Assembly (NCBI RefSeq): GCF_937616625.2
Contig: NC_065576.1
Location: 36,544,628-36,608,627 of the forward strand
DNA length: 64,000 bases
Reading direction: 5' to 3'
From: Mercurialis annua
Taxonomy: Eukaryota; Streptophyta; Magnoliopsida; Malpighiales; Euphorbiaceae
A program made the position numbers and the translations under genes. Below, piece after piece: positions 1 to 11,510 of the stretch. Position 1 is the stretch's first letter. The number at the start of each line of letters is the position of its first letter. The notes beneath the pieces are model-generated. The model was not told the origin of the DNA and ran no database searches. It worked only from the letters and a program-made list of their open reading frames with translations.

Positions 1-443
1 ATGTCATTCTTAGTCGAAGAAACAACATGGACATTAGCAATCACTTGGCAAAACGTCCCGACAATCGTCATTCATGAAGTTAGAAACATGTTCAGAGAGT
101 ATGAGTACATGCTGCACACTTTGTCTAGTTTACACAGCTGATTAGCAACAGTAGGAAGTGATCCAAAAATTTTATTTACTCTGTTGCCTAATTAACCACA
201 ACATCTCAAACCGGAGCAAATAATAAACAGACTTTATTGAAGTCCAAATTGATGACTGCAGGTAAGATGTCAATGAATTCCAGAAATATGCATGAAACGC
301 TTCCGAAGAACCGACAAACGAAATTTACGGAAAGATCTAATGAGCTTCCAAGCAAGATTATGAACATGCTAGACTTAAAAAGATGCAGCTTCTTAATACC
401 GATTCCCCTTCCTCAAAGTGATGACAACAACTTTTCCAATTAA
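1..443 (+). other. possible 3' exons of an unidentified gene
   Basis: Two short open stretches on the plus strand look more gene-like than the surrounding AT-rich DNA. One is open from base 1 to a TGA at 139-141. The second, about 231-443, follows an acceptor-like AACAG and ends in TAA after a polar, Lys/Arg/Asn-rich tail that finishes NNFSN. They could be the last exons of a gene converging on the B3 gene, whose stop codon is at 763. No domain is recognised, the splice sites are not convincing, and 1-141 is also partly open on the minus strand. The stretch 444-762 shows nothing coding and may hold the B3 3' UTR. Confidence 0.2.
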
Positions 444-762
444 CTTATCACCGTAATGATTTCTCTAATTCCTAAATTAATATGATCTCCATTTGTGTGG
501 AAAAAATAACATTATTCAAATTGAACTAGTTAAAATCAAGATTGATATAGAGAAATAAGATTAGATTATAACTAAAAAAGGACAAAGTTGATATCAAGAT
601 TACAATTAAGGGAGAGTTTGAGAAGTTTGCATAAATTGGAAACCTAAAATAACTATTACATGTAGCTGGAGTGACACTGCTTAATCCATGATCACATACT
701 CATTAATAACATCAAATTCTCCAGTACATAGCTACTTCATAAAGGTGTTGCTCATGATTTGA

Positions 763-2964
763 TTACTCTATCACAGTAATCTGCAAAATTAAGCAAATTC
801 CTGTTAATTAGTGATGATTACTTATCTTCAGAAAAACAATATTTAACTAATTAAATTACCTCAGGCTCAGGCTCAGAATCCGATAAATCTACAATGTTCT
901 GCCTTTCATGTTCAAATGATCCAGATGGCCCTGGAGAAAATTCTGTTTCTGATTCCTCGTCGTCGCCTGCAAATCGCAATACGAATATGAACAGAGTAAA
1001 TTCCGTTTCTTAAATGTTCTGAAACTGAAAAATAGTGAAGTAATATTTTTTACGAAAATAATTTATAAACGGGAAGCATTTTCGGTAAAAGAACCAAATG
1101 AAATGATGATACTTATGACTCGACATGTTTCCGGACAACTAAATGCACGGATAAATCAAGAATTAGAGTTGAGACATTGATCTTACTAGACGACGAGCAG
1201 AAGTTGCCAGGTTTGATGTCTCGGAAAATAGTAACTCGAAATGTAATTCTGACAGAATCAATCATCTCGAAGGCGCAAACATCGCCTGCTTGCATCGGAT
1301 TATCTAGCACGAATTCTTTCCATCCAACGTGAAATCTTCGCCGCTCTTTTCCATGCGAGTAGCTATTACTGTACTCAAGCGGCCAACTTCTTCCGTCCGG
1401 ACCAATGAAGATCACATCGCCATGATCCTTTCGCAAATGTTGAACGGCGAAGACTTTCGGTATGGTTGGCTGTATAAGAGACATAAGAAATTGCACATTT
1501 TTTAGATTTCTGATAGACTTAATTAGAATGTTAAGTAAACAATAATGAAATACTTGAAGGCTTACTAAATTGTAGACTGGATCAACAAGTGATGCTTGCA
1601 TTGCAAGTATAAAATATGGAAACTTTGATCTAAAGTGGCTGTTTACTTGTTGAATCAAATTTACAGTTTCCTCTCTGGTCAATGATTCTCGAATTATCTT
1701 CTGGCCTGCAAACCATTAGACATAAGAAATTATATACATATCAACAAAAACTAAATATATATATTTCCTCAAATGCATCAAGAATTGATCTTACCAAGCG
1801 ATAAGCAGAAATTCTCAGGTTTTACATCTCGAAAAATCGTAACTTTGAACTTAATTTTGGTACCGTTCATCAATTCGAAGGCGCAAACGTCACCCGCTTC
1901 GATCTTATTGTCATGGACAAATGGTCTCCATCCAACCTGAAATCTTCCACGCGACGAGCTGTAACTATACGCAACCGACCAACTTCCTCCATCCGAACTT
2001 TTGAGGATCACATTATCATAATCCTTTTGCAGAAATTTTCCAGCAAATGTTTTCGGTATGGTCGGCTAAATACGAGACATAGAAAAAATGTGTTGCACAT
2101 TTATAAGATTACTAATAGACTTTATCAGAATATTAACTGAACACTAACAAAATGCTTACCGAATTATATTCAGGATCGACAAACGATGTTTGCATCACGA
2201 TAATGAAATACGGCTTTTCAGATCGAAACTTGGCCCTGGCTTTCCGAATAAAATCCAATGTTTCAGTTCGTGTCAACGATCTATAATTTGTAATAATTCT
2301 TTCTCCTGCCTTAAATTCAGATTCTGTTCCTTCTGTAAATAAATTCCATCAAACATAGACATCAGAAAATAATTTCTCAACAAATAAAACAATACCCGGT
2401 TATGTAAATTTCATACCTTCTTCATAATCTACGTTCAACTTTTCGGAAGGGCGAGGGGGAACGGAAAATGGCGATTTTCCGTTCGATTTCCGGGTCGATA
2501 CTATTTCAAAATCAGACTCTTCAACCAGACTAATTGGATAATTTATCTCAACGGTACTATCATCAAATATGATGACATTGAAACATATTTGTTTCCTATC
2601 AAACTCAAAAAACAGAACACATCTAAAGACTAAGGAGTAAAATTCGATAAAATCTTGCAGACCATTCCTCAAAAACACACCATCATCACATTTGAAGATC
2701 TCCACTGGCCATTTCGCACCGCTGCATACATTCAAAGTCATCGGGTTTGATAGTTCATTCCCGTACCCGGCGACAAATTTTCTTGGTAATTCCTAAGATA
2801 CAAAAAAGAATGATATTAACATGATTATCCGAACTTAGAAGAAAAATAAAGATTTGAAAATGCAAGAAAACCAAGATAAGAAAACTTACGAGTTTCTTGT
2901 CACGAATTGTATCAGGAAGAATAATCTTGAAAAATCCGATGTCTTTGTTCGAGCAAGAACCCAT
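763..2964 (-). CDS. REM-like protein with three B3 DNA-binding domains
   Basis: This is a nuclear plant-specific transcription factor candidate of the B3 superfamily, REM class. The model joins eight minus-strand exons: 2890-2964, 2417-2792, 2160-2332, 1795-2065, 1566-1705, 1187-1469, 860-966 and 763-780. All introns are GT-AG, the phase is kept throughout, and the total is 1,443 nt or 480 residues ending ITVIE-stop. B3-1 spans about residues 9-105 (ELPRKFVAGYG, KWPVEIF). B3-2 spans about 190-290 (PYFIIVMQTSFVD, then GRFQVGWRPF and KIEAGDVCAFEL). B3-3 spans about 328-430 (PYFILAMQASLVD, HVGWKEFV, GDVCAFEM). An acidic Glu/Ser tail (SDDEESE, SDSEPEPE) follows at about 441-475. Exons 3-4 and 5-6 split B3-2 and B3-3 at the same place with the same phases, so the last two domains arose by internal duplication. 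REM proteins are often expressed in reproductive meristems; expression cannot be read from the sequence. The initiator MGSCSNKD is the first Met, just downstream of a TATA box. Confidence 0.88.
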
Positions 2965-3060
2965 TGATTAATGTTGAATTATGAACTTTAGAGTTATTTT
3001 TGATTTTGTTTTCTGCTATACGAAAAATTCTTCTACTCAACTTCTTTAATCTTCTCTTGC

Positions 3061-3069
3061 ATTTATAAA
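3061..3069 (-). promoter_or_regulatory. TATA box of the B3 gene
   Basis: The minus strand reads GTTTATAAAT about 100 bp upstream of the B3 start codon at 2964. That places a start site near 3030 and gives a roughly 65-nt 5' UTR. Position and sequence fit a plant TATA box; transcription is not shown. Confidence 0.45.
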
Positions 3070-4405
3070 CTTGTAAATGAAAGTTGAGTTGTTGGAGTAG
3101 TGTTAATGATCATAAAAGTTCTGGTGGGGTTGTTTTAAGGATCATAAGGCACTTCTGCAATAGTATATCTAAAGGAGTGTAAAAGCTGAACCGAACCGAA
3201 CTGTAAAATTAAACCGGAATTATAATTATAGTTTAGTTATTTGATGAATATGGTTTGGTTTTATTTGTGTATTTGTATAAAAGTTTATTATTCGGTTTCG
3301 ATATTTCCGCATAAGAAAATAAATTCATTTTATGCATTTTTAGCCGACCGAGACATAAGTCAATTAATAAATATGATAATTAACATATATGAAAAATTAT
3401 TAGGCAACATATTTAAGTTTATTTAAAAAAAAATAAGAATTTGTTTTTAACCAAACCAATCTGAATTTATATTCGATTGCGGTCGATGGAAAATCAATTC
3501 GAACCGAACTAACCAATGTACAACTCTAAGTAATTGATAATGCCATATAAATGTTGTACTTGTGCAATTGTCATGGTACTCGGAGAACAGTAATAAAATC
3601 AACAACTACTCAAGATGTGAAATCCTGAGATATTATTGCTTGTATTTATGCATGATCTCCTATATCATCATACGTACAATTTCTCTTTTTCTTTTTAAAT
3701 TTAATAAAAAATGCAGGGTTTGGTGATTTAATATGGAAAAGTTTGAATAAAATGATCGTAATTAGTCACTTTAATAAAAAAAATTGCAAAAAAAAACTGA
3801 TATATATTTAATAAGTGATAATTTATTAATTTTTCAATTATTTCATTAGTTAATGTTAAATATTTATGTTTAAAGTTGTAATATGTATGTATTTGTTCTA
3901 CAAAAAATATATATAAATTATGTATATTGTACAAATATATTTATTTTTGTTTAACTAATTAAATTAAGTTGAACGGTGAATATATCATGTAAGAAGGGGT
4001 AAAAAAACTCCAATTTCAAATTTTATGTATAAGAAGTGGCACATAAAGTTGCACACTGACAACTACGACTTTAAAAATGAAGGAAATACAAAGTCAATAA
4101 AATACAATTAGAACTATTAAAAAAGTCTTAACCCGTAAAAACAAAAGAATCATTAGAACTCTTAAAATAAAAAACCGCCATGATGTAATAAAAATAGATG
4201 GTATCCTTCACAAAATTTAGATAAAACATATTTATTAATTTACAAAAACACCTCATTTATCAAGTATACAGTAATTTTAAAACGTTGTAAACATAGGTTA
4301 AGTTGTTGGAATTCTCTAAATGATTAAATTTTTGGGGATCATAAGCTACATTATTTATTGAAGTTGTCATAGTTATCATTACTACTGTACTTCTGCAATA
4401 ATCAT
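3070..4405. other. AT-rich intergenic DNA with a hAT-like remnant
   Basis: No coding sequence is seen. About 3173-3531 is rich in GAACCGAAC / GGTTTGG words at both ends, typical of some plant non-autonomous hAT elements, but the ends match only loosely and no 8-bp TSD was found. About 3072-3175 and 4287-4405 resemble each other (TGTAAA, AAGTTGTTGGA, GGATCATAAG, ACTTCTGCAATA), suggesting an old duplication of the B3 upstream region. Confidence 0.4.
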
Positions 4406-4414
4406 ATATAATTA

Positions 4415-4696
4415 GGGTGAGGATTTTTGCACTCCACTTTTTAACAATTGCACTCCATTTTTTAGTATTTATTTATATATGACACTACTATCCCTTCTTA
4501 TTACGTATCTAAGTATTCTATATTTTTTTAATATATTAATTTTATTATTATTTATATTTTAGCTCTTAAATTGTTTGATGATTAATTTTTAATTCAAATT
4601 TGCTTTCTCGCTTTTTATTCATCCTCTGATTTTATCTATCTATTTATTTTAGATTATAGTTTTTAGCTTTTTTTAATAGATAATTTATTTTATACA

Positions 4697-4770
<74 letters not shown>

Positions 4771-5475
4771 TTAATTTTTCATATATATATATATATGAAA
4801 AATCAATATTTAATATATCCATATTTTAAGATTTTAGTGAAAATAGAAATAAAATATATCATATGATACTTATATAGAATTTTAAATTTGAGAACAATTC
4901 CTAAATAAAATTATATAAACTACAAACAGTTAGGGGATATATATGTTAACAAAGGTTATTAAGCATAAAAACATATTCAATTTTATACAAAAAATATTCA
5001 ACATAAAAAAATTGATTAAGAGGGTATCATATATTTTAATTTTATCATAATGTATAATAGGTAGTCTGTATGGTTAAATCATATTCAATAATAATAAACA
5101 ATTTACATGAAAATATGGTTATTTATTAGTTAAAAATATTTATTAATTTTTTATACTTTTATAAATTCTTGCTAGAGTATTAAAAGTGAATTATTAATTC
5201 TTATTGTTTATAAATTTAAAATTGCAATTCTTCTAAATTTTCTTTATCTATTTCGTGGTAATATAATTGTATTTTTTTAATTCGTAATTTATTTAGTAGA
5301 TAAACATTTTGTATAATTAAGAATTAGAAAAGAAAAGAAAAGTTTAGTTTTAAAAGAGAATAATTGAAGGATAGGTAATCTATAATAGTTGATGAGGATA
5401 GTAAAGTCATTGTCAACTAAAAAACAATAAATTTGGAGTGCAGTTATCACAAAGGGAGTGCGAAAATCCCTACCC
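4415..5475. mobile_element. non-autonomous Mutator-like element, 9-bp TSD
   Basis: The ends form 43-bp imperfect terminal inverted repeats (4415-4457 and 5433-5475). The left begins GGGTGAGGATTTTTGCACTC and the reverse complement of the right begins GGGTAGGGATTTTCGCACTC. Each repeat contains GCACTCC twice. The element is flanked by a perfect 9-bp duplication atataatta (4406-4414 and 5476-5484), the size usual for Mutator-like transposons. The 1,061-bp body has no transposase. It holds a TA microsatellite and a palindrome at about 4766-4812. Confidence 0.85.
4701..4764. repeat. (TA)n microsatellite
   Basis: About 32 uninterrupted TA dinucleotides lie inside the Mutator-like element. Next to it, about 4766-4812 forms a near-perfect palindrome around a second TA run with AATATTAATTTTTC arms. 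Both are likely polymorphic and hard to sequence. Confidence 0.95.
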
Positions 5476-5484
5476 ATATAATTA

Positions 5485-6318
5485 TATCTATAAAATAAAA
5501 TAAGTCAAATGGATGAAAATACAATGTATAATATTAATCAGAATTGTCAGTCGAAGCCTTTTCCTGATTTATGAATATATCTGTAACCCATCATTTTCAC
5601 CGAATCAATTTTTTCTTGATTTGTTAATTAATAGTACATAAAAGATTGTTGTCATATTTGTAGGTATATATTCCATCATTTTCTATAGATGCAGTTAATT
5701 ACCTTCACCCACTTCTTTTAGCATTTAAATTTATTTTTTAGGACTAATTATTTGAAAATTTCATTTTTCTTAATTTAATCACAATTGTTAATTTTGATAA
5801 TTTGAAATTTATTTAATTTAAATAGTAAAGATTTTTGTTATTGTATTTAACATCTAATAAAATTAATTTATCCTTGCCTATTCTCATTCCTTAATAGATA
5901 TCAACTTTATTAATCAACTGTGTTTGCTTCCTTATACTTAGAAATTAGAATCTTGTCCTAATAAATGGAGCGTATTTTCACACCGTTAATTCTTTCTAGT
6001 TATCATAGAATTGCTCCATAGATAGATTGAATGAACCTGCATCCATATAATATATCAGTGACTCATAATTTGTTAAAAACACAACCATATAATATCTAAC
6101 GAATTTTATATGAAAATTTATGATAGATTTAAAAAAAAATTAAAGATCGTAATACAATTGAAAAAGAGCGTCAAGGTAGTAATTTAATATATAATTAACC
6201 CTTATAAAAGGTTCGGCCACGTCATTTTCCATTTACCTACCCAGCAAATATTCTCTGAATTTTGAACGATGACATAGTTGGTTTTTTTTTTTCAAATGTG
6301 TTGGGTTTTATATGCCAA
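5485..6318. other. AT-rich intergenic DNA, nothing recognised
   Basis: No gene, terminal repeat or clear regulatory signal was found. Short open frames near the right end overlap the LINE target site and are not conserved-looking. Confidence 0.5.
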
Positions 6319-6334
6319 CTTTTAATAAATGTGA

Positions 6335-8008
6335 CTTCTCTAAAATTTCTAGTCTCTTCCCCAATTTTAACAAAAGTTCTATATACTTTGATGGTGTCAA
6401 CAATAGTGTTAGAACTGAAATCTTTTCTGTTATGGGATTTCAACAGGGAGAGTTACCTGTTAAGTATTTAGGTTTGTCCCTCATTACTTCCATATTATCT
6501 AGCAGTCATTGTAATGACCTTGTTAGTAGAATCACTCAGAGAATTTCTACTTGGGCTGCCAAATGTCTGTCCTATGCAGGAAGACTTCAACTTATTAGTG
6601 TAGTGCTTATGAGCATGCATATTTACTGGTGCACCATTTTCATTCTCCCAAAAAGTGTTATAGCTGGTGTTGAGAGTTCTTGTAGGAGGTTCTTATGGAA
6701 TGGCAATGATCCTAGCAAAAGCAAAAACCTTGTTAGATGGACATATATCTGCTGTGACAAAAAGTGTGGTGGTTTGGGCATAAAAAACATTCTTATTTGG
6801 AATATAGCAGCTGTAACTAAGCATATTTGGAGTGTTGTAACTCTCAAACCTACTCTTTGGGCCAAGTGGGTTATTGATAATAAATTAAAGAGGATGAGCT
6901 TTTGGGGAATTTGCAAACCTGCTGATTGCTCCTGGTCTTGGAATAACCTGCTGAATATAAGGATAAGGTGAAATCTTTTTTTGAATATAAGCTGGGCATG
7001 GGAATATCTTCTCCTTCTGGTTTGACCCTTGGCCAGATGGGAAGTCTTTATCTGAGAGATTCCCTGAGGTGAATATAAAAGATACAGAAGTCCAGAAAGA
7101 TGCTAAAGTGAGCAGGCTTTGGAGGAATGGAAACTGGAGACTTCCAGACCCTATTGATGAAGAAACTCAGAATGTGTGGGATTATGTCATAAAGAACTTC
7201 AAAGTTAGTTGTGATTTGCAGGATAGAGTGAGTTGGAGGGATGACAAGAGTAAAGTCTTTTCCATTAAAAACCTTTATTCTGAATTAGTTTTGAAGCCTC
7301 CTAGAGTTACTTGGTACAAGATGGTGTGGTTTAAAGGATATGTTTCAAGATATTCTTTCATTGTGTGGCTCTGTATGAAGAAGAGATTGCTCACAAAAGA
7401 CAAGTTGTTCAAGTGGAAGATTATTGATTCTGAGATTTGCAGCTTTTGTAATAAAAATGTTGAGACAGTGGACCATTTGTTCTTCTCCTGCAATTATTCT
7501 CAGGTTATTTGGAAGAAAGCTCTTGAAGAGCTGGGCATTAATAGAGGCATTACTTCTTGGAACAGAGAAGTCAGTTATTTCATCAGGAGAACATGTGGGA
7601 GATCTGGTATGTCTAGAACCAGGAAGATTATGTTCTCTACTGCTATATACTTTATATGGAAAGTAAGGAATGAAATCATTTTCAATCAGACCCTTCTGCC
7701 TGTGGAGCTTGTCTGGAATGAGATCAGAATGGCTGTGAATTTGAGGAGGAGTTGATGTTTTCCTTCTGGCGTGTCAGTAGTTTTTGTTTGTGCCTAGCCA
7801 GTAGCTAGTTTGTTTCTGTTTAGCCCTTCTGGGTTGTTTTGTTTGGTTCTTAGCCTGTTTGTTTAGGCAGTTTTTCTTTTTTTTGTCTTGCCCAGATGGG
7901 TTGTAGTTTGTTTCAGCCTTTTGGCTTTTGTCTTGCTGTGTTCTTGGGTTATTGTCCCCTTTAGCAATAAAGAGTTGCTGCCTTTTGGTTGATTGAACAA
8001 AAAAAAAC
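6335..8008 (+). mobile_element. 5'-truncated LINE (L1-type non-LTR retrotransposon)
   Basis: The segment contains the 3' part of a LINE ORF2, a T/G-rich 3' UTR and an A-tail (7999-8007). A perfect 16-bp target duplication, cttttaataaatgtga, lies at 6319-6334 and 8009-8024. The left duplication ends exactly where reverse-transcriptase homology begins, so the copy was truncated at insertion, as expected of target-primed reverse transcription that stopped early. Confidence 0.92.
6336..7755 (+). pseudogene. LINE reverse transcriptase C-terminus and zf-RVT domain, frameshifted
   Basis: The first frame (to 6971) carries the distal RT region common to plant LINEs: SLFPNFNKSSIYFDG, LPVKYLGLSL, AKCLSYAGRLQLI, SCRRFLWNG, GGLGIKN. 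A frameshift region at about 6960-7069 still encodes WFDP in another frame. The second frame (7069-7755) carries the zf-RVT domain with SEICSFCN...VDHLFFSC (Cys-x2-Cys, His-x4-Cys). Endonuclease, the RT active site and ORF1 are missing, so it cannot act on its own. Confidence 0.85.
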
Positions 8009-8024
8009 CTTTTAATAAATGTGA

Positions 8025-8921
8025 TTAAATTTAAAATAGGTGTAAATGTGATTATATTTTACGTAATTGTCCCTATTAAAAGGCTAAACTAACAAATGAT
8101 TTTATTTTACAGTATGTGCTAATTATTATAAAAATAAGATGAAACTCGAAAAGTGTATTAAACCAAATTTTTTATAACAAGTTATTTAAATGAAAGGTAT
8201 GGTAAGATAGATTCAGCGTCCTCCCGAATAGTGATTGATTGAATTTTTCATCAGTGAATTTTATTTTTAAATAAAGATTATATTCTGAATTTAAAAAATT
8301 TAAACAATTCACACTGAAATTACACAATAGTGTATAGTTTATAATTTTATTTGTATTTAATTCTTTGTTTTTGGATCTCCATTTAATTATGTGTATTGTT
8401 TTAAAAGATCAGTTTTTTTTGCAATGTCTTCAAACTTGATGGTTCGTAGTACTTGCTTAGCCTAATGGCTAAGCCTCTCAGTTGTAAAAACGAGGTTGAG
8501 TGTTCGATCTCAACTTTCGCATGCCGTGTTTGTCTGGTTTAAAAATAGTTAATATAATAACAATTAATTTCTGCTAGAGGTCTATCTTTGGTAAAACAAA
8601 TAATATTCGTATAATCTAGTTCCGGACTTGAATTAAATTATTAGTAGTTGATAATATATATCATATATCAAATATCTATCGATAATTCAATGAAAAAGAA
8701 ACACAAAGCAGATGCCATTAGCTCGAATTCAAATTGCAACATCATCATATTATGGGACAATAAGTCACAAGCAGAAATAAAATTCCCATGTTTATAAACA
8801 TGTGTGAATTTTATTTTATACAGACAGTAACTTTAAACAACGATAAAGCAACATAAAGCTTTTTATTTCAATTATTTATAGCAAACTAACGAGTAAGCTC
8901 GCCGGCCGTTTATTTTACCAT
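8025..8921. other. AT-rich DNA with a tRNA-like (SINE-type) patch
   Basis: No gene is seen. At about 8456-8512, TAGCCTAATGGCTAAGCC resembles a pol III A box and GTTCGATCTC a B box, at a spacing usual for tRNA-derived SINEs. Poly-A, TSD and the 5' end are not clear, so this may be a decayed fragment. Confidence 0.3.
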
Positions 8922-11432
8922 TCAAATTGTCTCCACCACCTGTTTTAGAAGGTCACGTCCACTCTCGTCGCCTTTGGTTACAGATGACTTTTTCAAAAAA
9001 ACGCCAATTCCGTTTACATGTATCTGATGTCAATGAAATGAAATTGTATATTAAACTTCAGAAATGGTACGATTATGTATTTAAATTAGGCAAAATGATT
9101 TTTCTATTCATAAATTTGACTATTATTATAAGTATATTTTCTTTTTAAAAAAATTGGATAATTTGTTCCGTTAATTTTATAAATTTTGATAATTATATCT
9201 AAAATGCGTCCGATCCGATATGAATTGCTTAGTGTATTGCTTTAATTGGTTCAAATAGGAAAGCGAAATTTTATAATTTTAAATAGATTAAAATTTTAAT
9301 ATAGTTATTATAAATTATAAAATTGACGATCATACTAATCAATTGTTTATAAATATATTTTAAAAAATAGTGAATAGAAAAAAGTTTAAGCCTATTTTTT
9401 TAAAAAACATCAATTTTTTTCGAGTAAGGTCAATTATAACCATAACTCTCAAATACACCAATTCTAACAAGTTTACAAGTACATTTCAATTGTAGTCAAC
9501 CACTCATTCTTTTCAAAATAAATATCAAATTCTTTTACTTTATTTTCAATCCTAACCAAATTTAATCTTTTTTCATTTGAAAAAAAAAACTTAAAATTAG
9601 AGTTTAAATTACGAAATAGTATAATTGAAACAAATTAAAAAAATTAGTGTTTCTTGAAAAATATATACGATTGGATAAAATTAAGTATTTATTAAAAATT
9701 GACAAAAATTGTTATTTTTAAAAGATTTAGTTAAAATTGATCTCACTTGAAAAGATTTGGTATTTATAAGATATTAAACTAAAATGATATTGTTTTCTTC
9801 ATAACGGAGATAGACAGACTGATAAAGATTGAAAGTTTTTAAATTATGATTAAAAGTGAAAAGACTTACTTCATGTTTTTGTGCAGATGTTGGAAAAAAC
9901 ATTGTTTCATGTGGATTTGTTAAAGTGGTATAGAAAGTGTCTGTTGCTATCACTTCACTTCCTGCTCTAAATTCATAAGAATCTGTACATGTATAGCTTC
10001 TTGGATTTGTACTCTGCAAAAAAAAAAAAAAATACAAGAATTCAAGCCATGAGATTTTAAAAAATTAAGAGAAAAACGTATTGGGATTAATAAATCTTTA
10101 GTATCTGAACATTTTAAAAAAATGACAATATGATGTCTCAACAAAAATTTATATCATAATAGTAAGTGAACTTGTTAAATAATTACAAGTTATTTGTTCC
10201 ATCCGGTTTATGTCAGGAAAGGATGACATGACGTAATACATGGCTGAAATATATAGATGACTTACCGACATTTTTACTTGCTATCAGAATGAAAGCGGCC
10301 GCAACAACTAATTTGTAATTATTTAACAAATTCAGACACTATATTGATATAAATTTTTGTTGAACCAATATATTGTCATTTTTAAAAAGTTCAAGAACAC
10401 CAAAAGTTTATTAATTGCAAACATATTTGCATACAATAGTACATGCTATCAGAAATAGTTTCATAAGAAACGTATTTATAGACGTATCTGTTTGTCTCGT
10501 TTATAATTGCATTTGTAAGGTGGTTATTTTTGCAAATTTACCATCCAAAATTCCCTGATTCATAAAAGGTATGGTTAAAAAAATCAAAACTTTATGACTT
10601 GTTGCAATTTAATCTAAATCTTTTAATTTTTATATTAATACTCAAATTGCATTTTTATTGTAATAATAGCTAAATTGGTGGCTAAATTTACAAAAAAAAA
10701 ATTCGAGCTTGGCTATTATTGTAATAAAAAATTCAGAATATGTATATTATTACAAAATTTAAAAATTTTGGTTTAAACTACAACAAATTGTAAAAGTTTG
10801 AATTTTTTTCGCCATCAAGTCTTCATAAAATGATCTTTTTATTATTGGCTTGTTTTTATAATTCTTCTTAGACATTATTTTTCGCCCGCTTTGTTTTGCC
10901 ATCAACTTTTTGTTGATGAGATAATATATTCATTATTTATCAAAAATAAAATTAGAGACATATTTATATACAGTAGTACATGCTATTTATAGACAGTTAT
11001 ATATGTCGATCAACCCAGTGACCGAGCCAATATTTTAAAAGAGGATATATAATTTTACGCTAGTCATAAAAATGAATGGTGTACTATTAAGAAAATATAT
11101 GAACTCAATTCATTCATAGAAATTACAAAATAAAAAAAATTGGTGTTTTTATATACCTCAATCATAATCCAGCCAGCTGAGTAATCTATATTAGTTGACA
11201 GCCAACCAGAGTTGCTTTGAAAACAGTCACCAGCCCAGCTTGTTCTAGTGAAAATAGGAAATCTTAAAGTTGCTACTTGAACGTAATATCCAAGTCTAGT
11301 ATTGTCTGTGACATTGCTGAGTTTTGTGTTTGGCATCGACACTTGATCGGGCATTTCGCGCACTGCATCTCCGACGAGCAACAAAATCGGAAAGCAAATG
11401 ATAAGCATTGCAGAAGACAAAGACAGAGCCAT
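8922..11432 (-). CDS. small secreted protein of unrecognised family
   Basis: Three minus-strand exons (11157-11432, 9870-10013, 8922-9023) join in phase 0 at GT-AG introns of 1,143 and 846 bp. They give 173 residues ending KQVVETI-stop. Residues 1-23 form a signal peptide (MALSLSSAMLIICFPILLLV then GDA). The mature part holds YYVQVATLRFPIFTRTSWAG, GWLSTNIDYSAGWIMIE, and in exon 2 SYTCTDSYEFRAGSEVI, with two cysteines that could pair (GDCFQ, YTCTD). The C-terminal exon is charged and polar (KKSSVTKGDESGRD). I do not recognise the family. The protein probably enters the secretory pathway. An extra small exon in intron 2 or a different last exon cannot be excluded. Both introns contain transposon-like inverted repeats. 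Confidence 0.6.
9424..9746. mobile_element. possible MITE remnant in intron 2
   Basis: The left end (GTAAGGTCAATTATAACC) and the reverse complement of the right end (GTGAGATCAATTTTAACT) agree over about 30 bp. The interior is AT-rich and no TSD was found. Confidence 0.3.
10083..10420. mobile_element. MITE with about 95-bp inverted repeats, in intron 1
   Basis: The left arm (from about 10083, including TGACAATATGATG and CAACAAAAATTTATATCA) matches the reverse complement of the right arm ending about 10420 (TGACAATATATTGG, CAACAAAAATTTATATCA), with few mismatches over some 95 bp. The arms enclose a unique centre of about 110 bp. Exact ends and TSD are unclear, so the superfamily is not assigned. 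Confidence 0.7.
10568..10823. mobile_element. second MITE with about 100-bp inverted repeats, in intron 1
   Basis: ATGGTTAAAAAAATCAAAAC through TATTGTAATAATAGCT on the left pairs with the reverse complement of AGC...GCCAT on the right over about 100 bp. A candidate 7-bp duplication, cataaaa, occurs at 10561-10567 and 10824-10830, but terminal alignment is imperfect. Confidence 0.6.
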
Positions 11433-11498
11433 TATGAATTGATGAATTGGGGATTTGATGAAACAAGCTTAGGATGTATGATGAAGGGAAGCTGAGGC

Positions 11499-11510
11499 AG
11501 TATTTATAGA
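11499..11510 (-). promoter_or_regulatory. TATA box of the small secreted protein gene
   Basis: The minus strand reads TCTATAAATACTGCC about 70 bp upstream of the start codon at 11432, a textbook plant TATA box. It predicts a short 5' UTR of about 40 nt and supports the chosen start. Confidence 0.6.

Noticed and set aside
3173..3531. hAT-type MITE
   Set aside because: GAACCGAAC words are suggestive, but the ends match only loosely as inverted repeats and no 8-bp duplication was found.
6237..6443. Minus-strand and alternative plus-strand frames over the LINE start
   Set aside because: They are shadows of the LINE frame, which has clear RT homology in one frame only.
8456..8512. A functional tRNA gene
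   Set aside because: A and B box-like motifs are present but no cloverleaf with acceptor stem and anticodon arm can be drawn.
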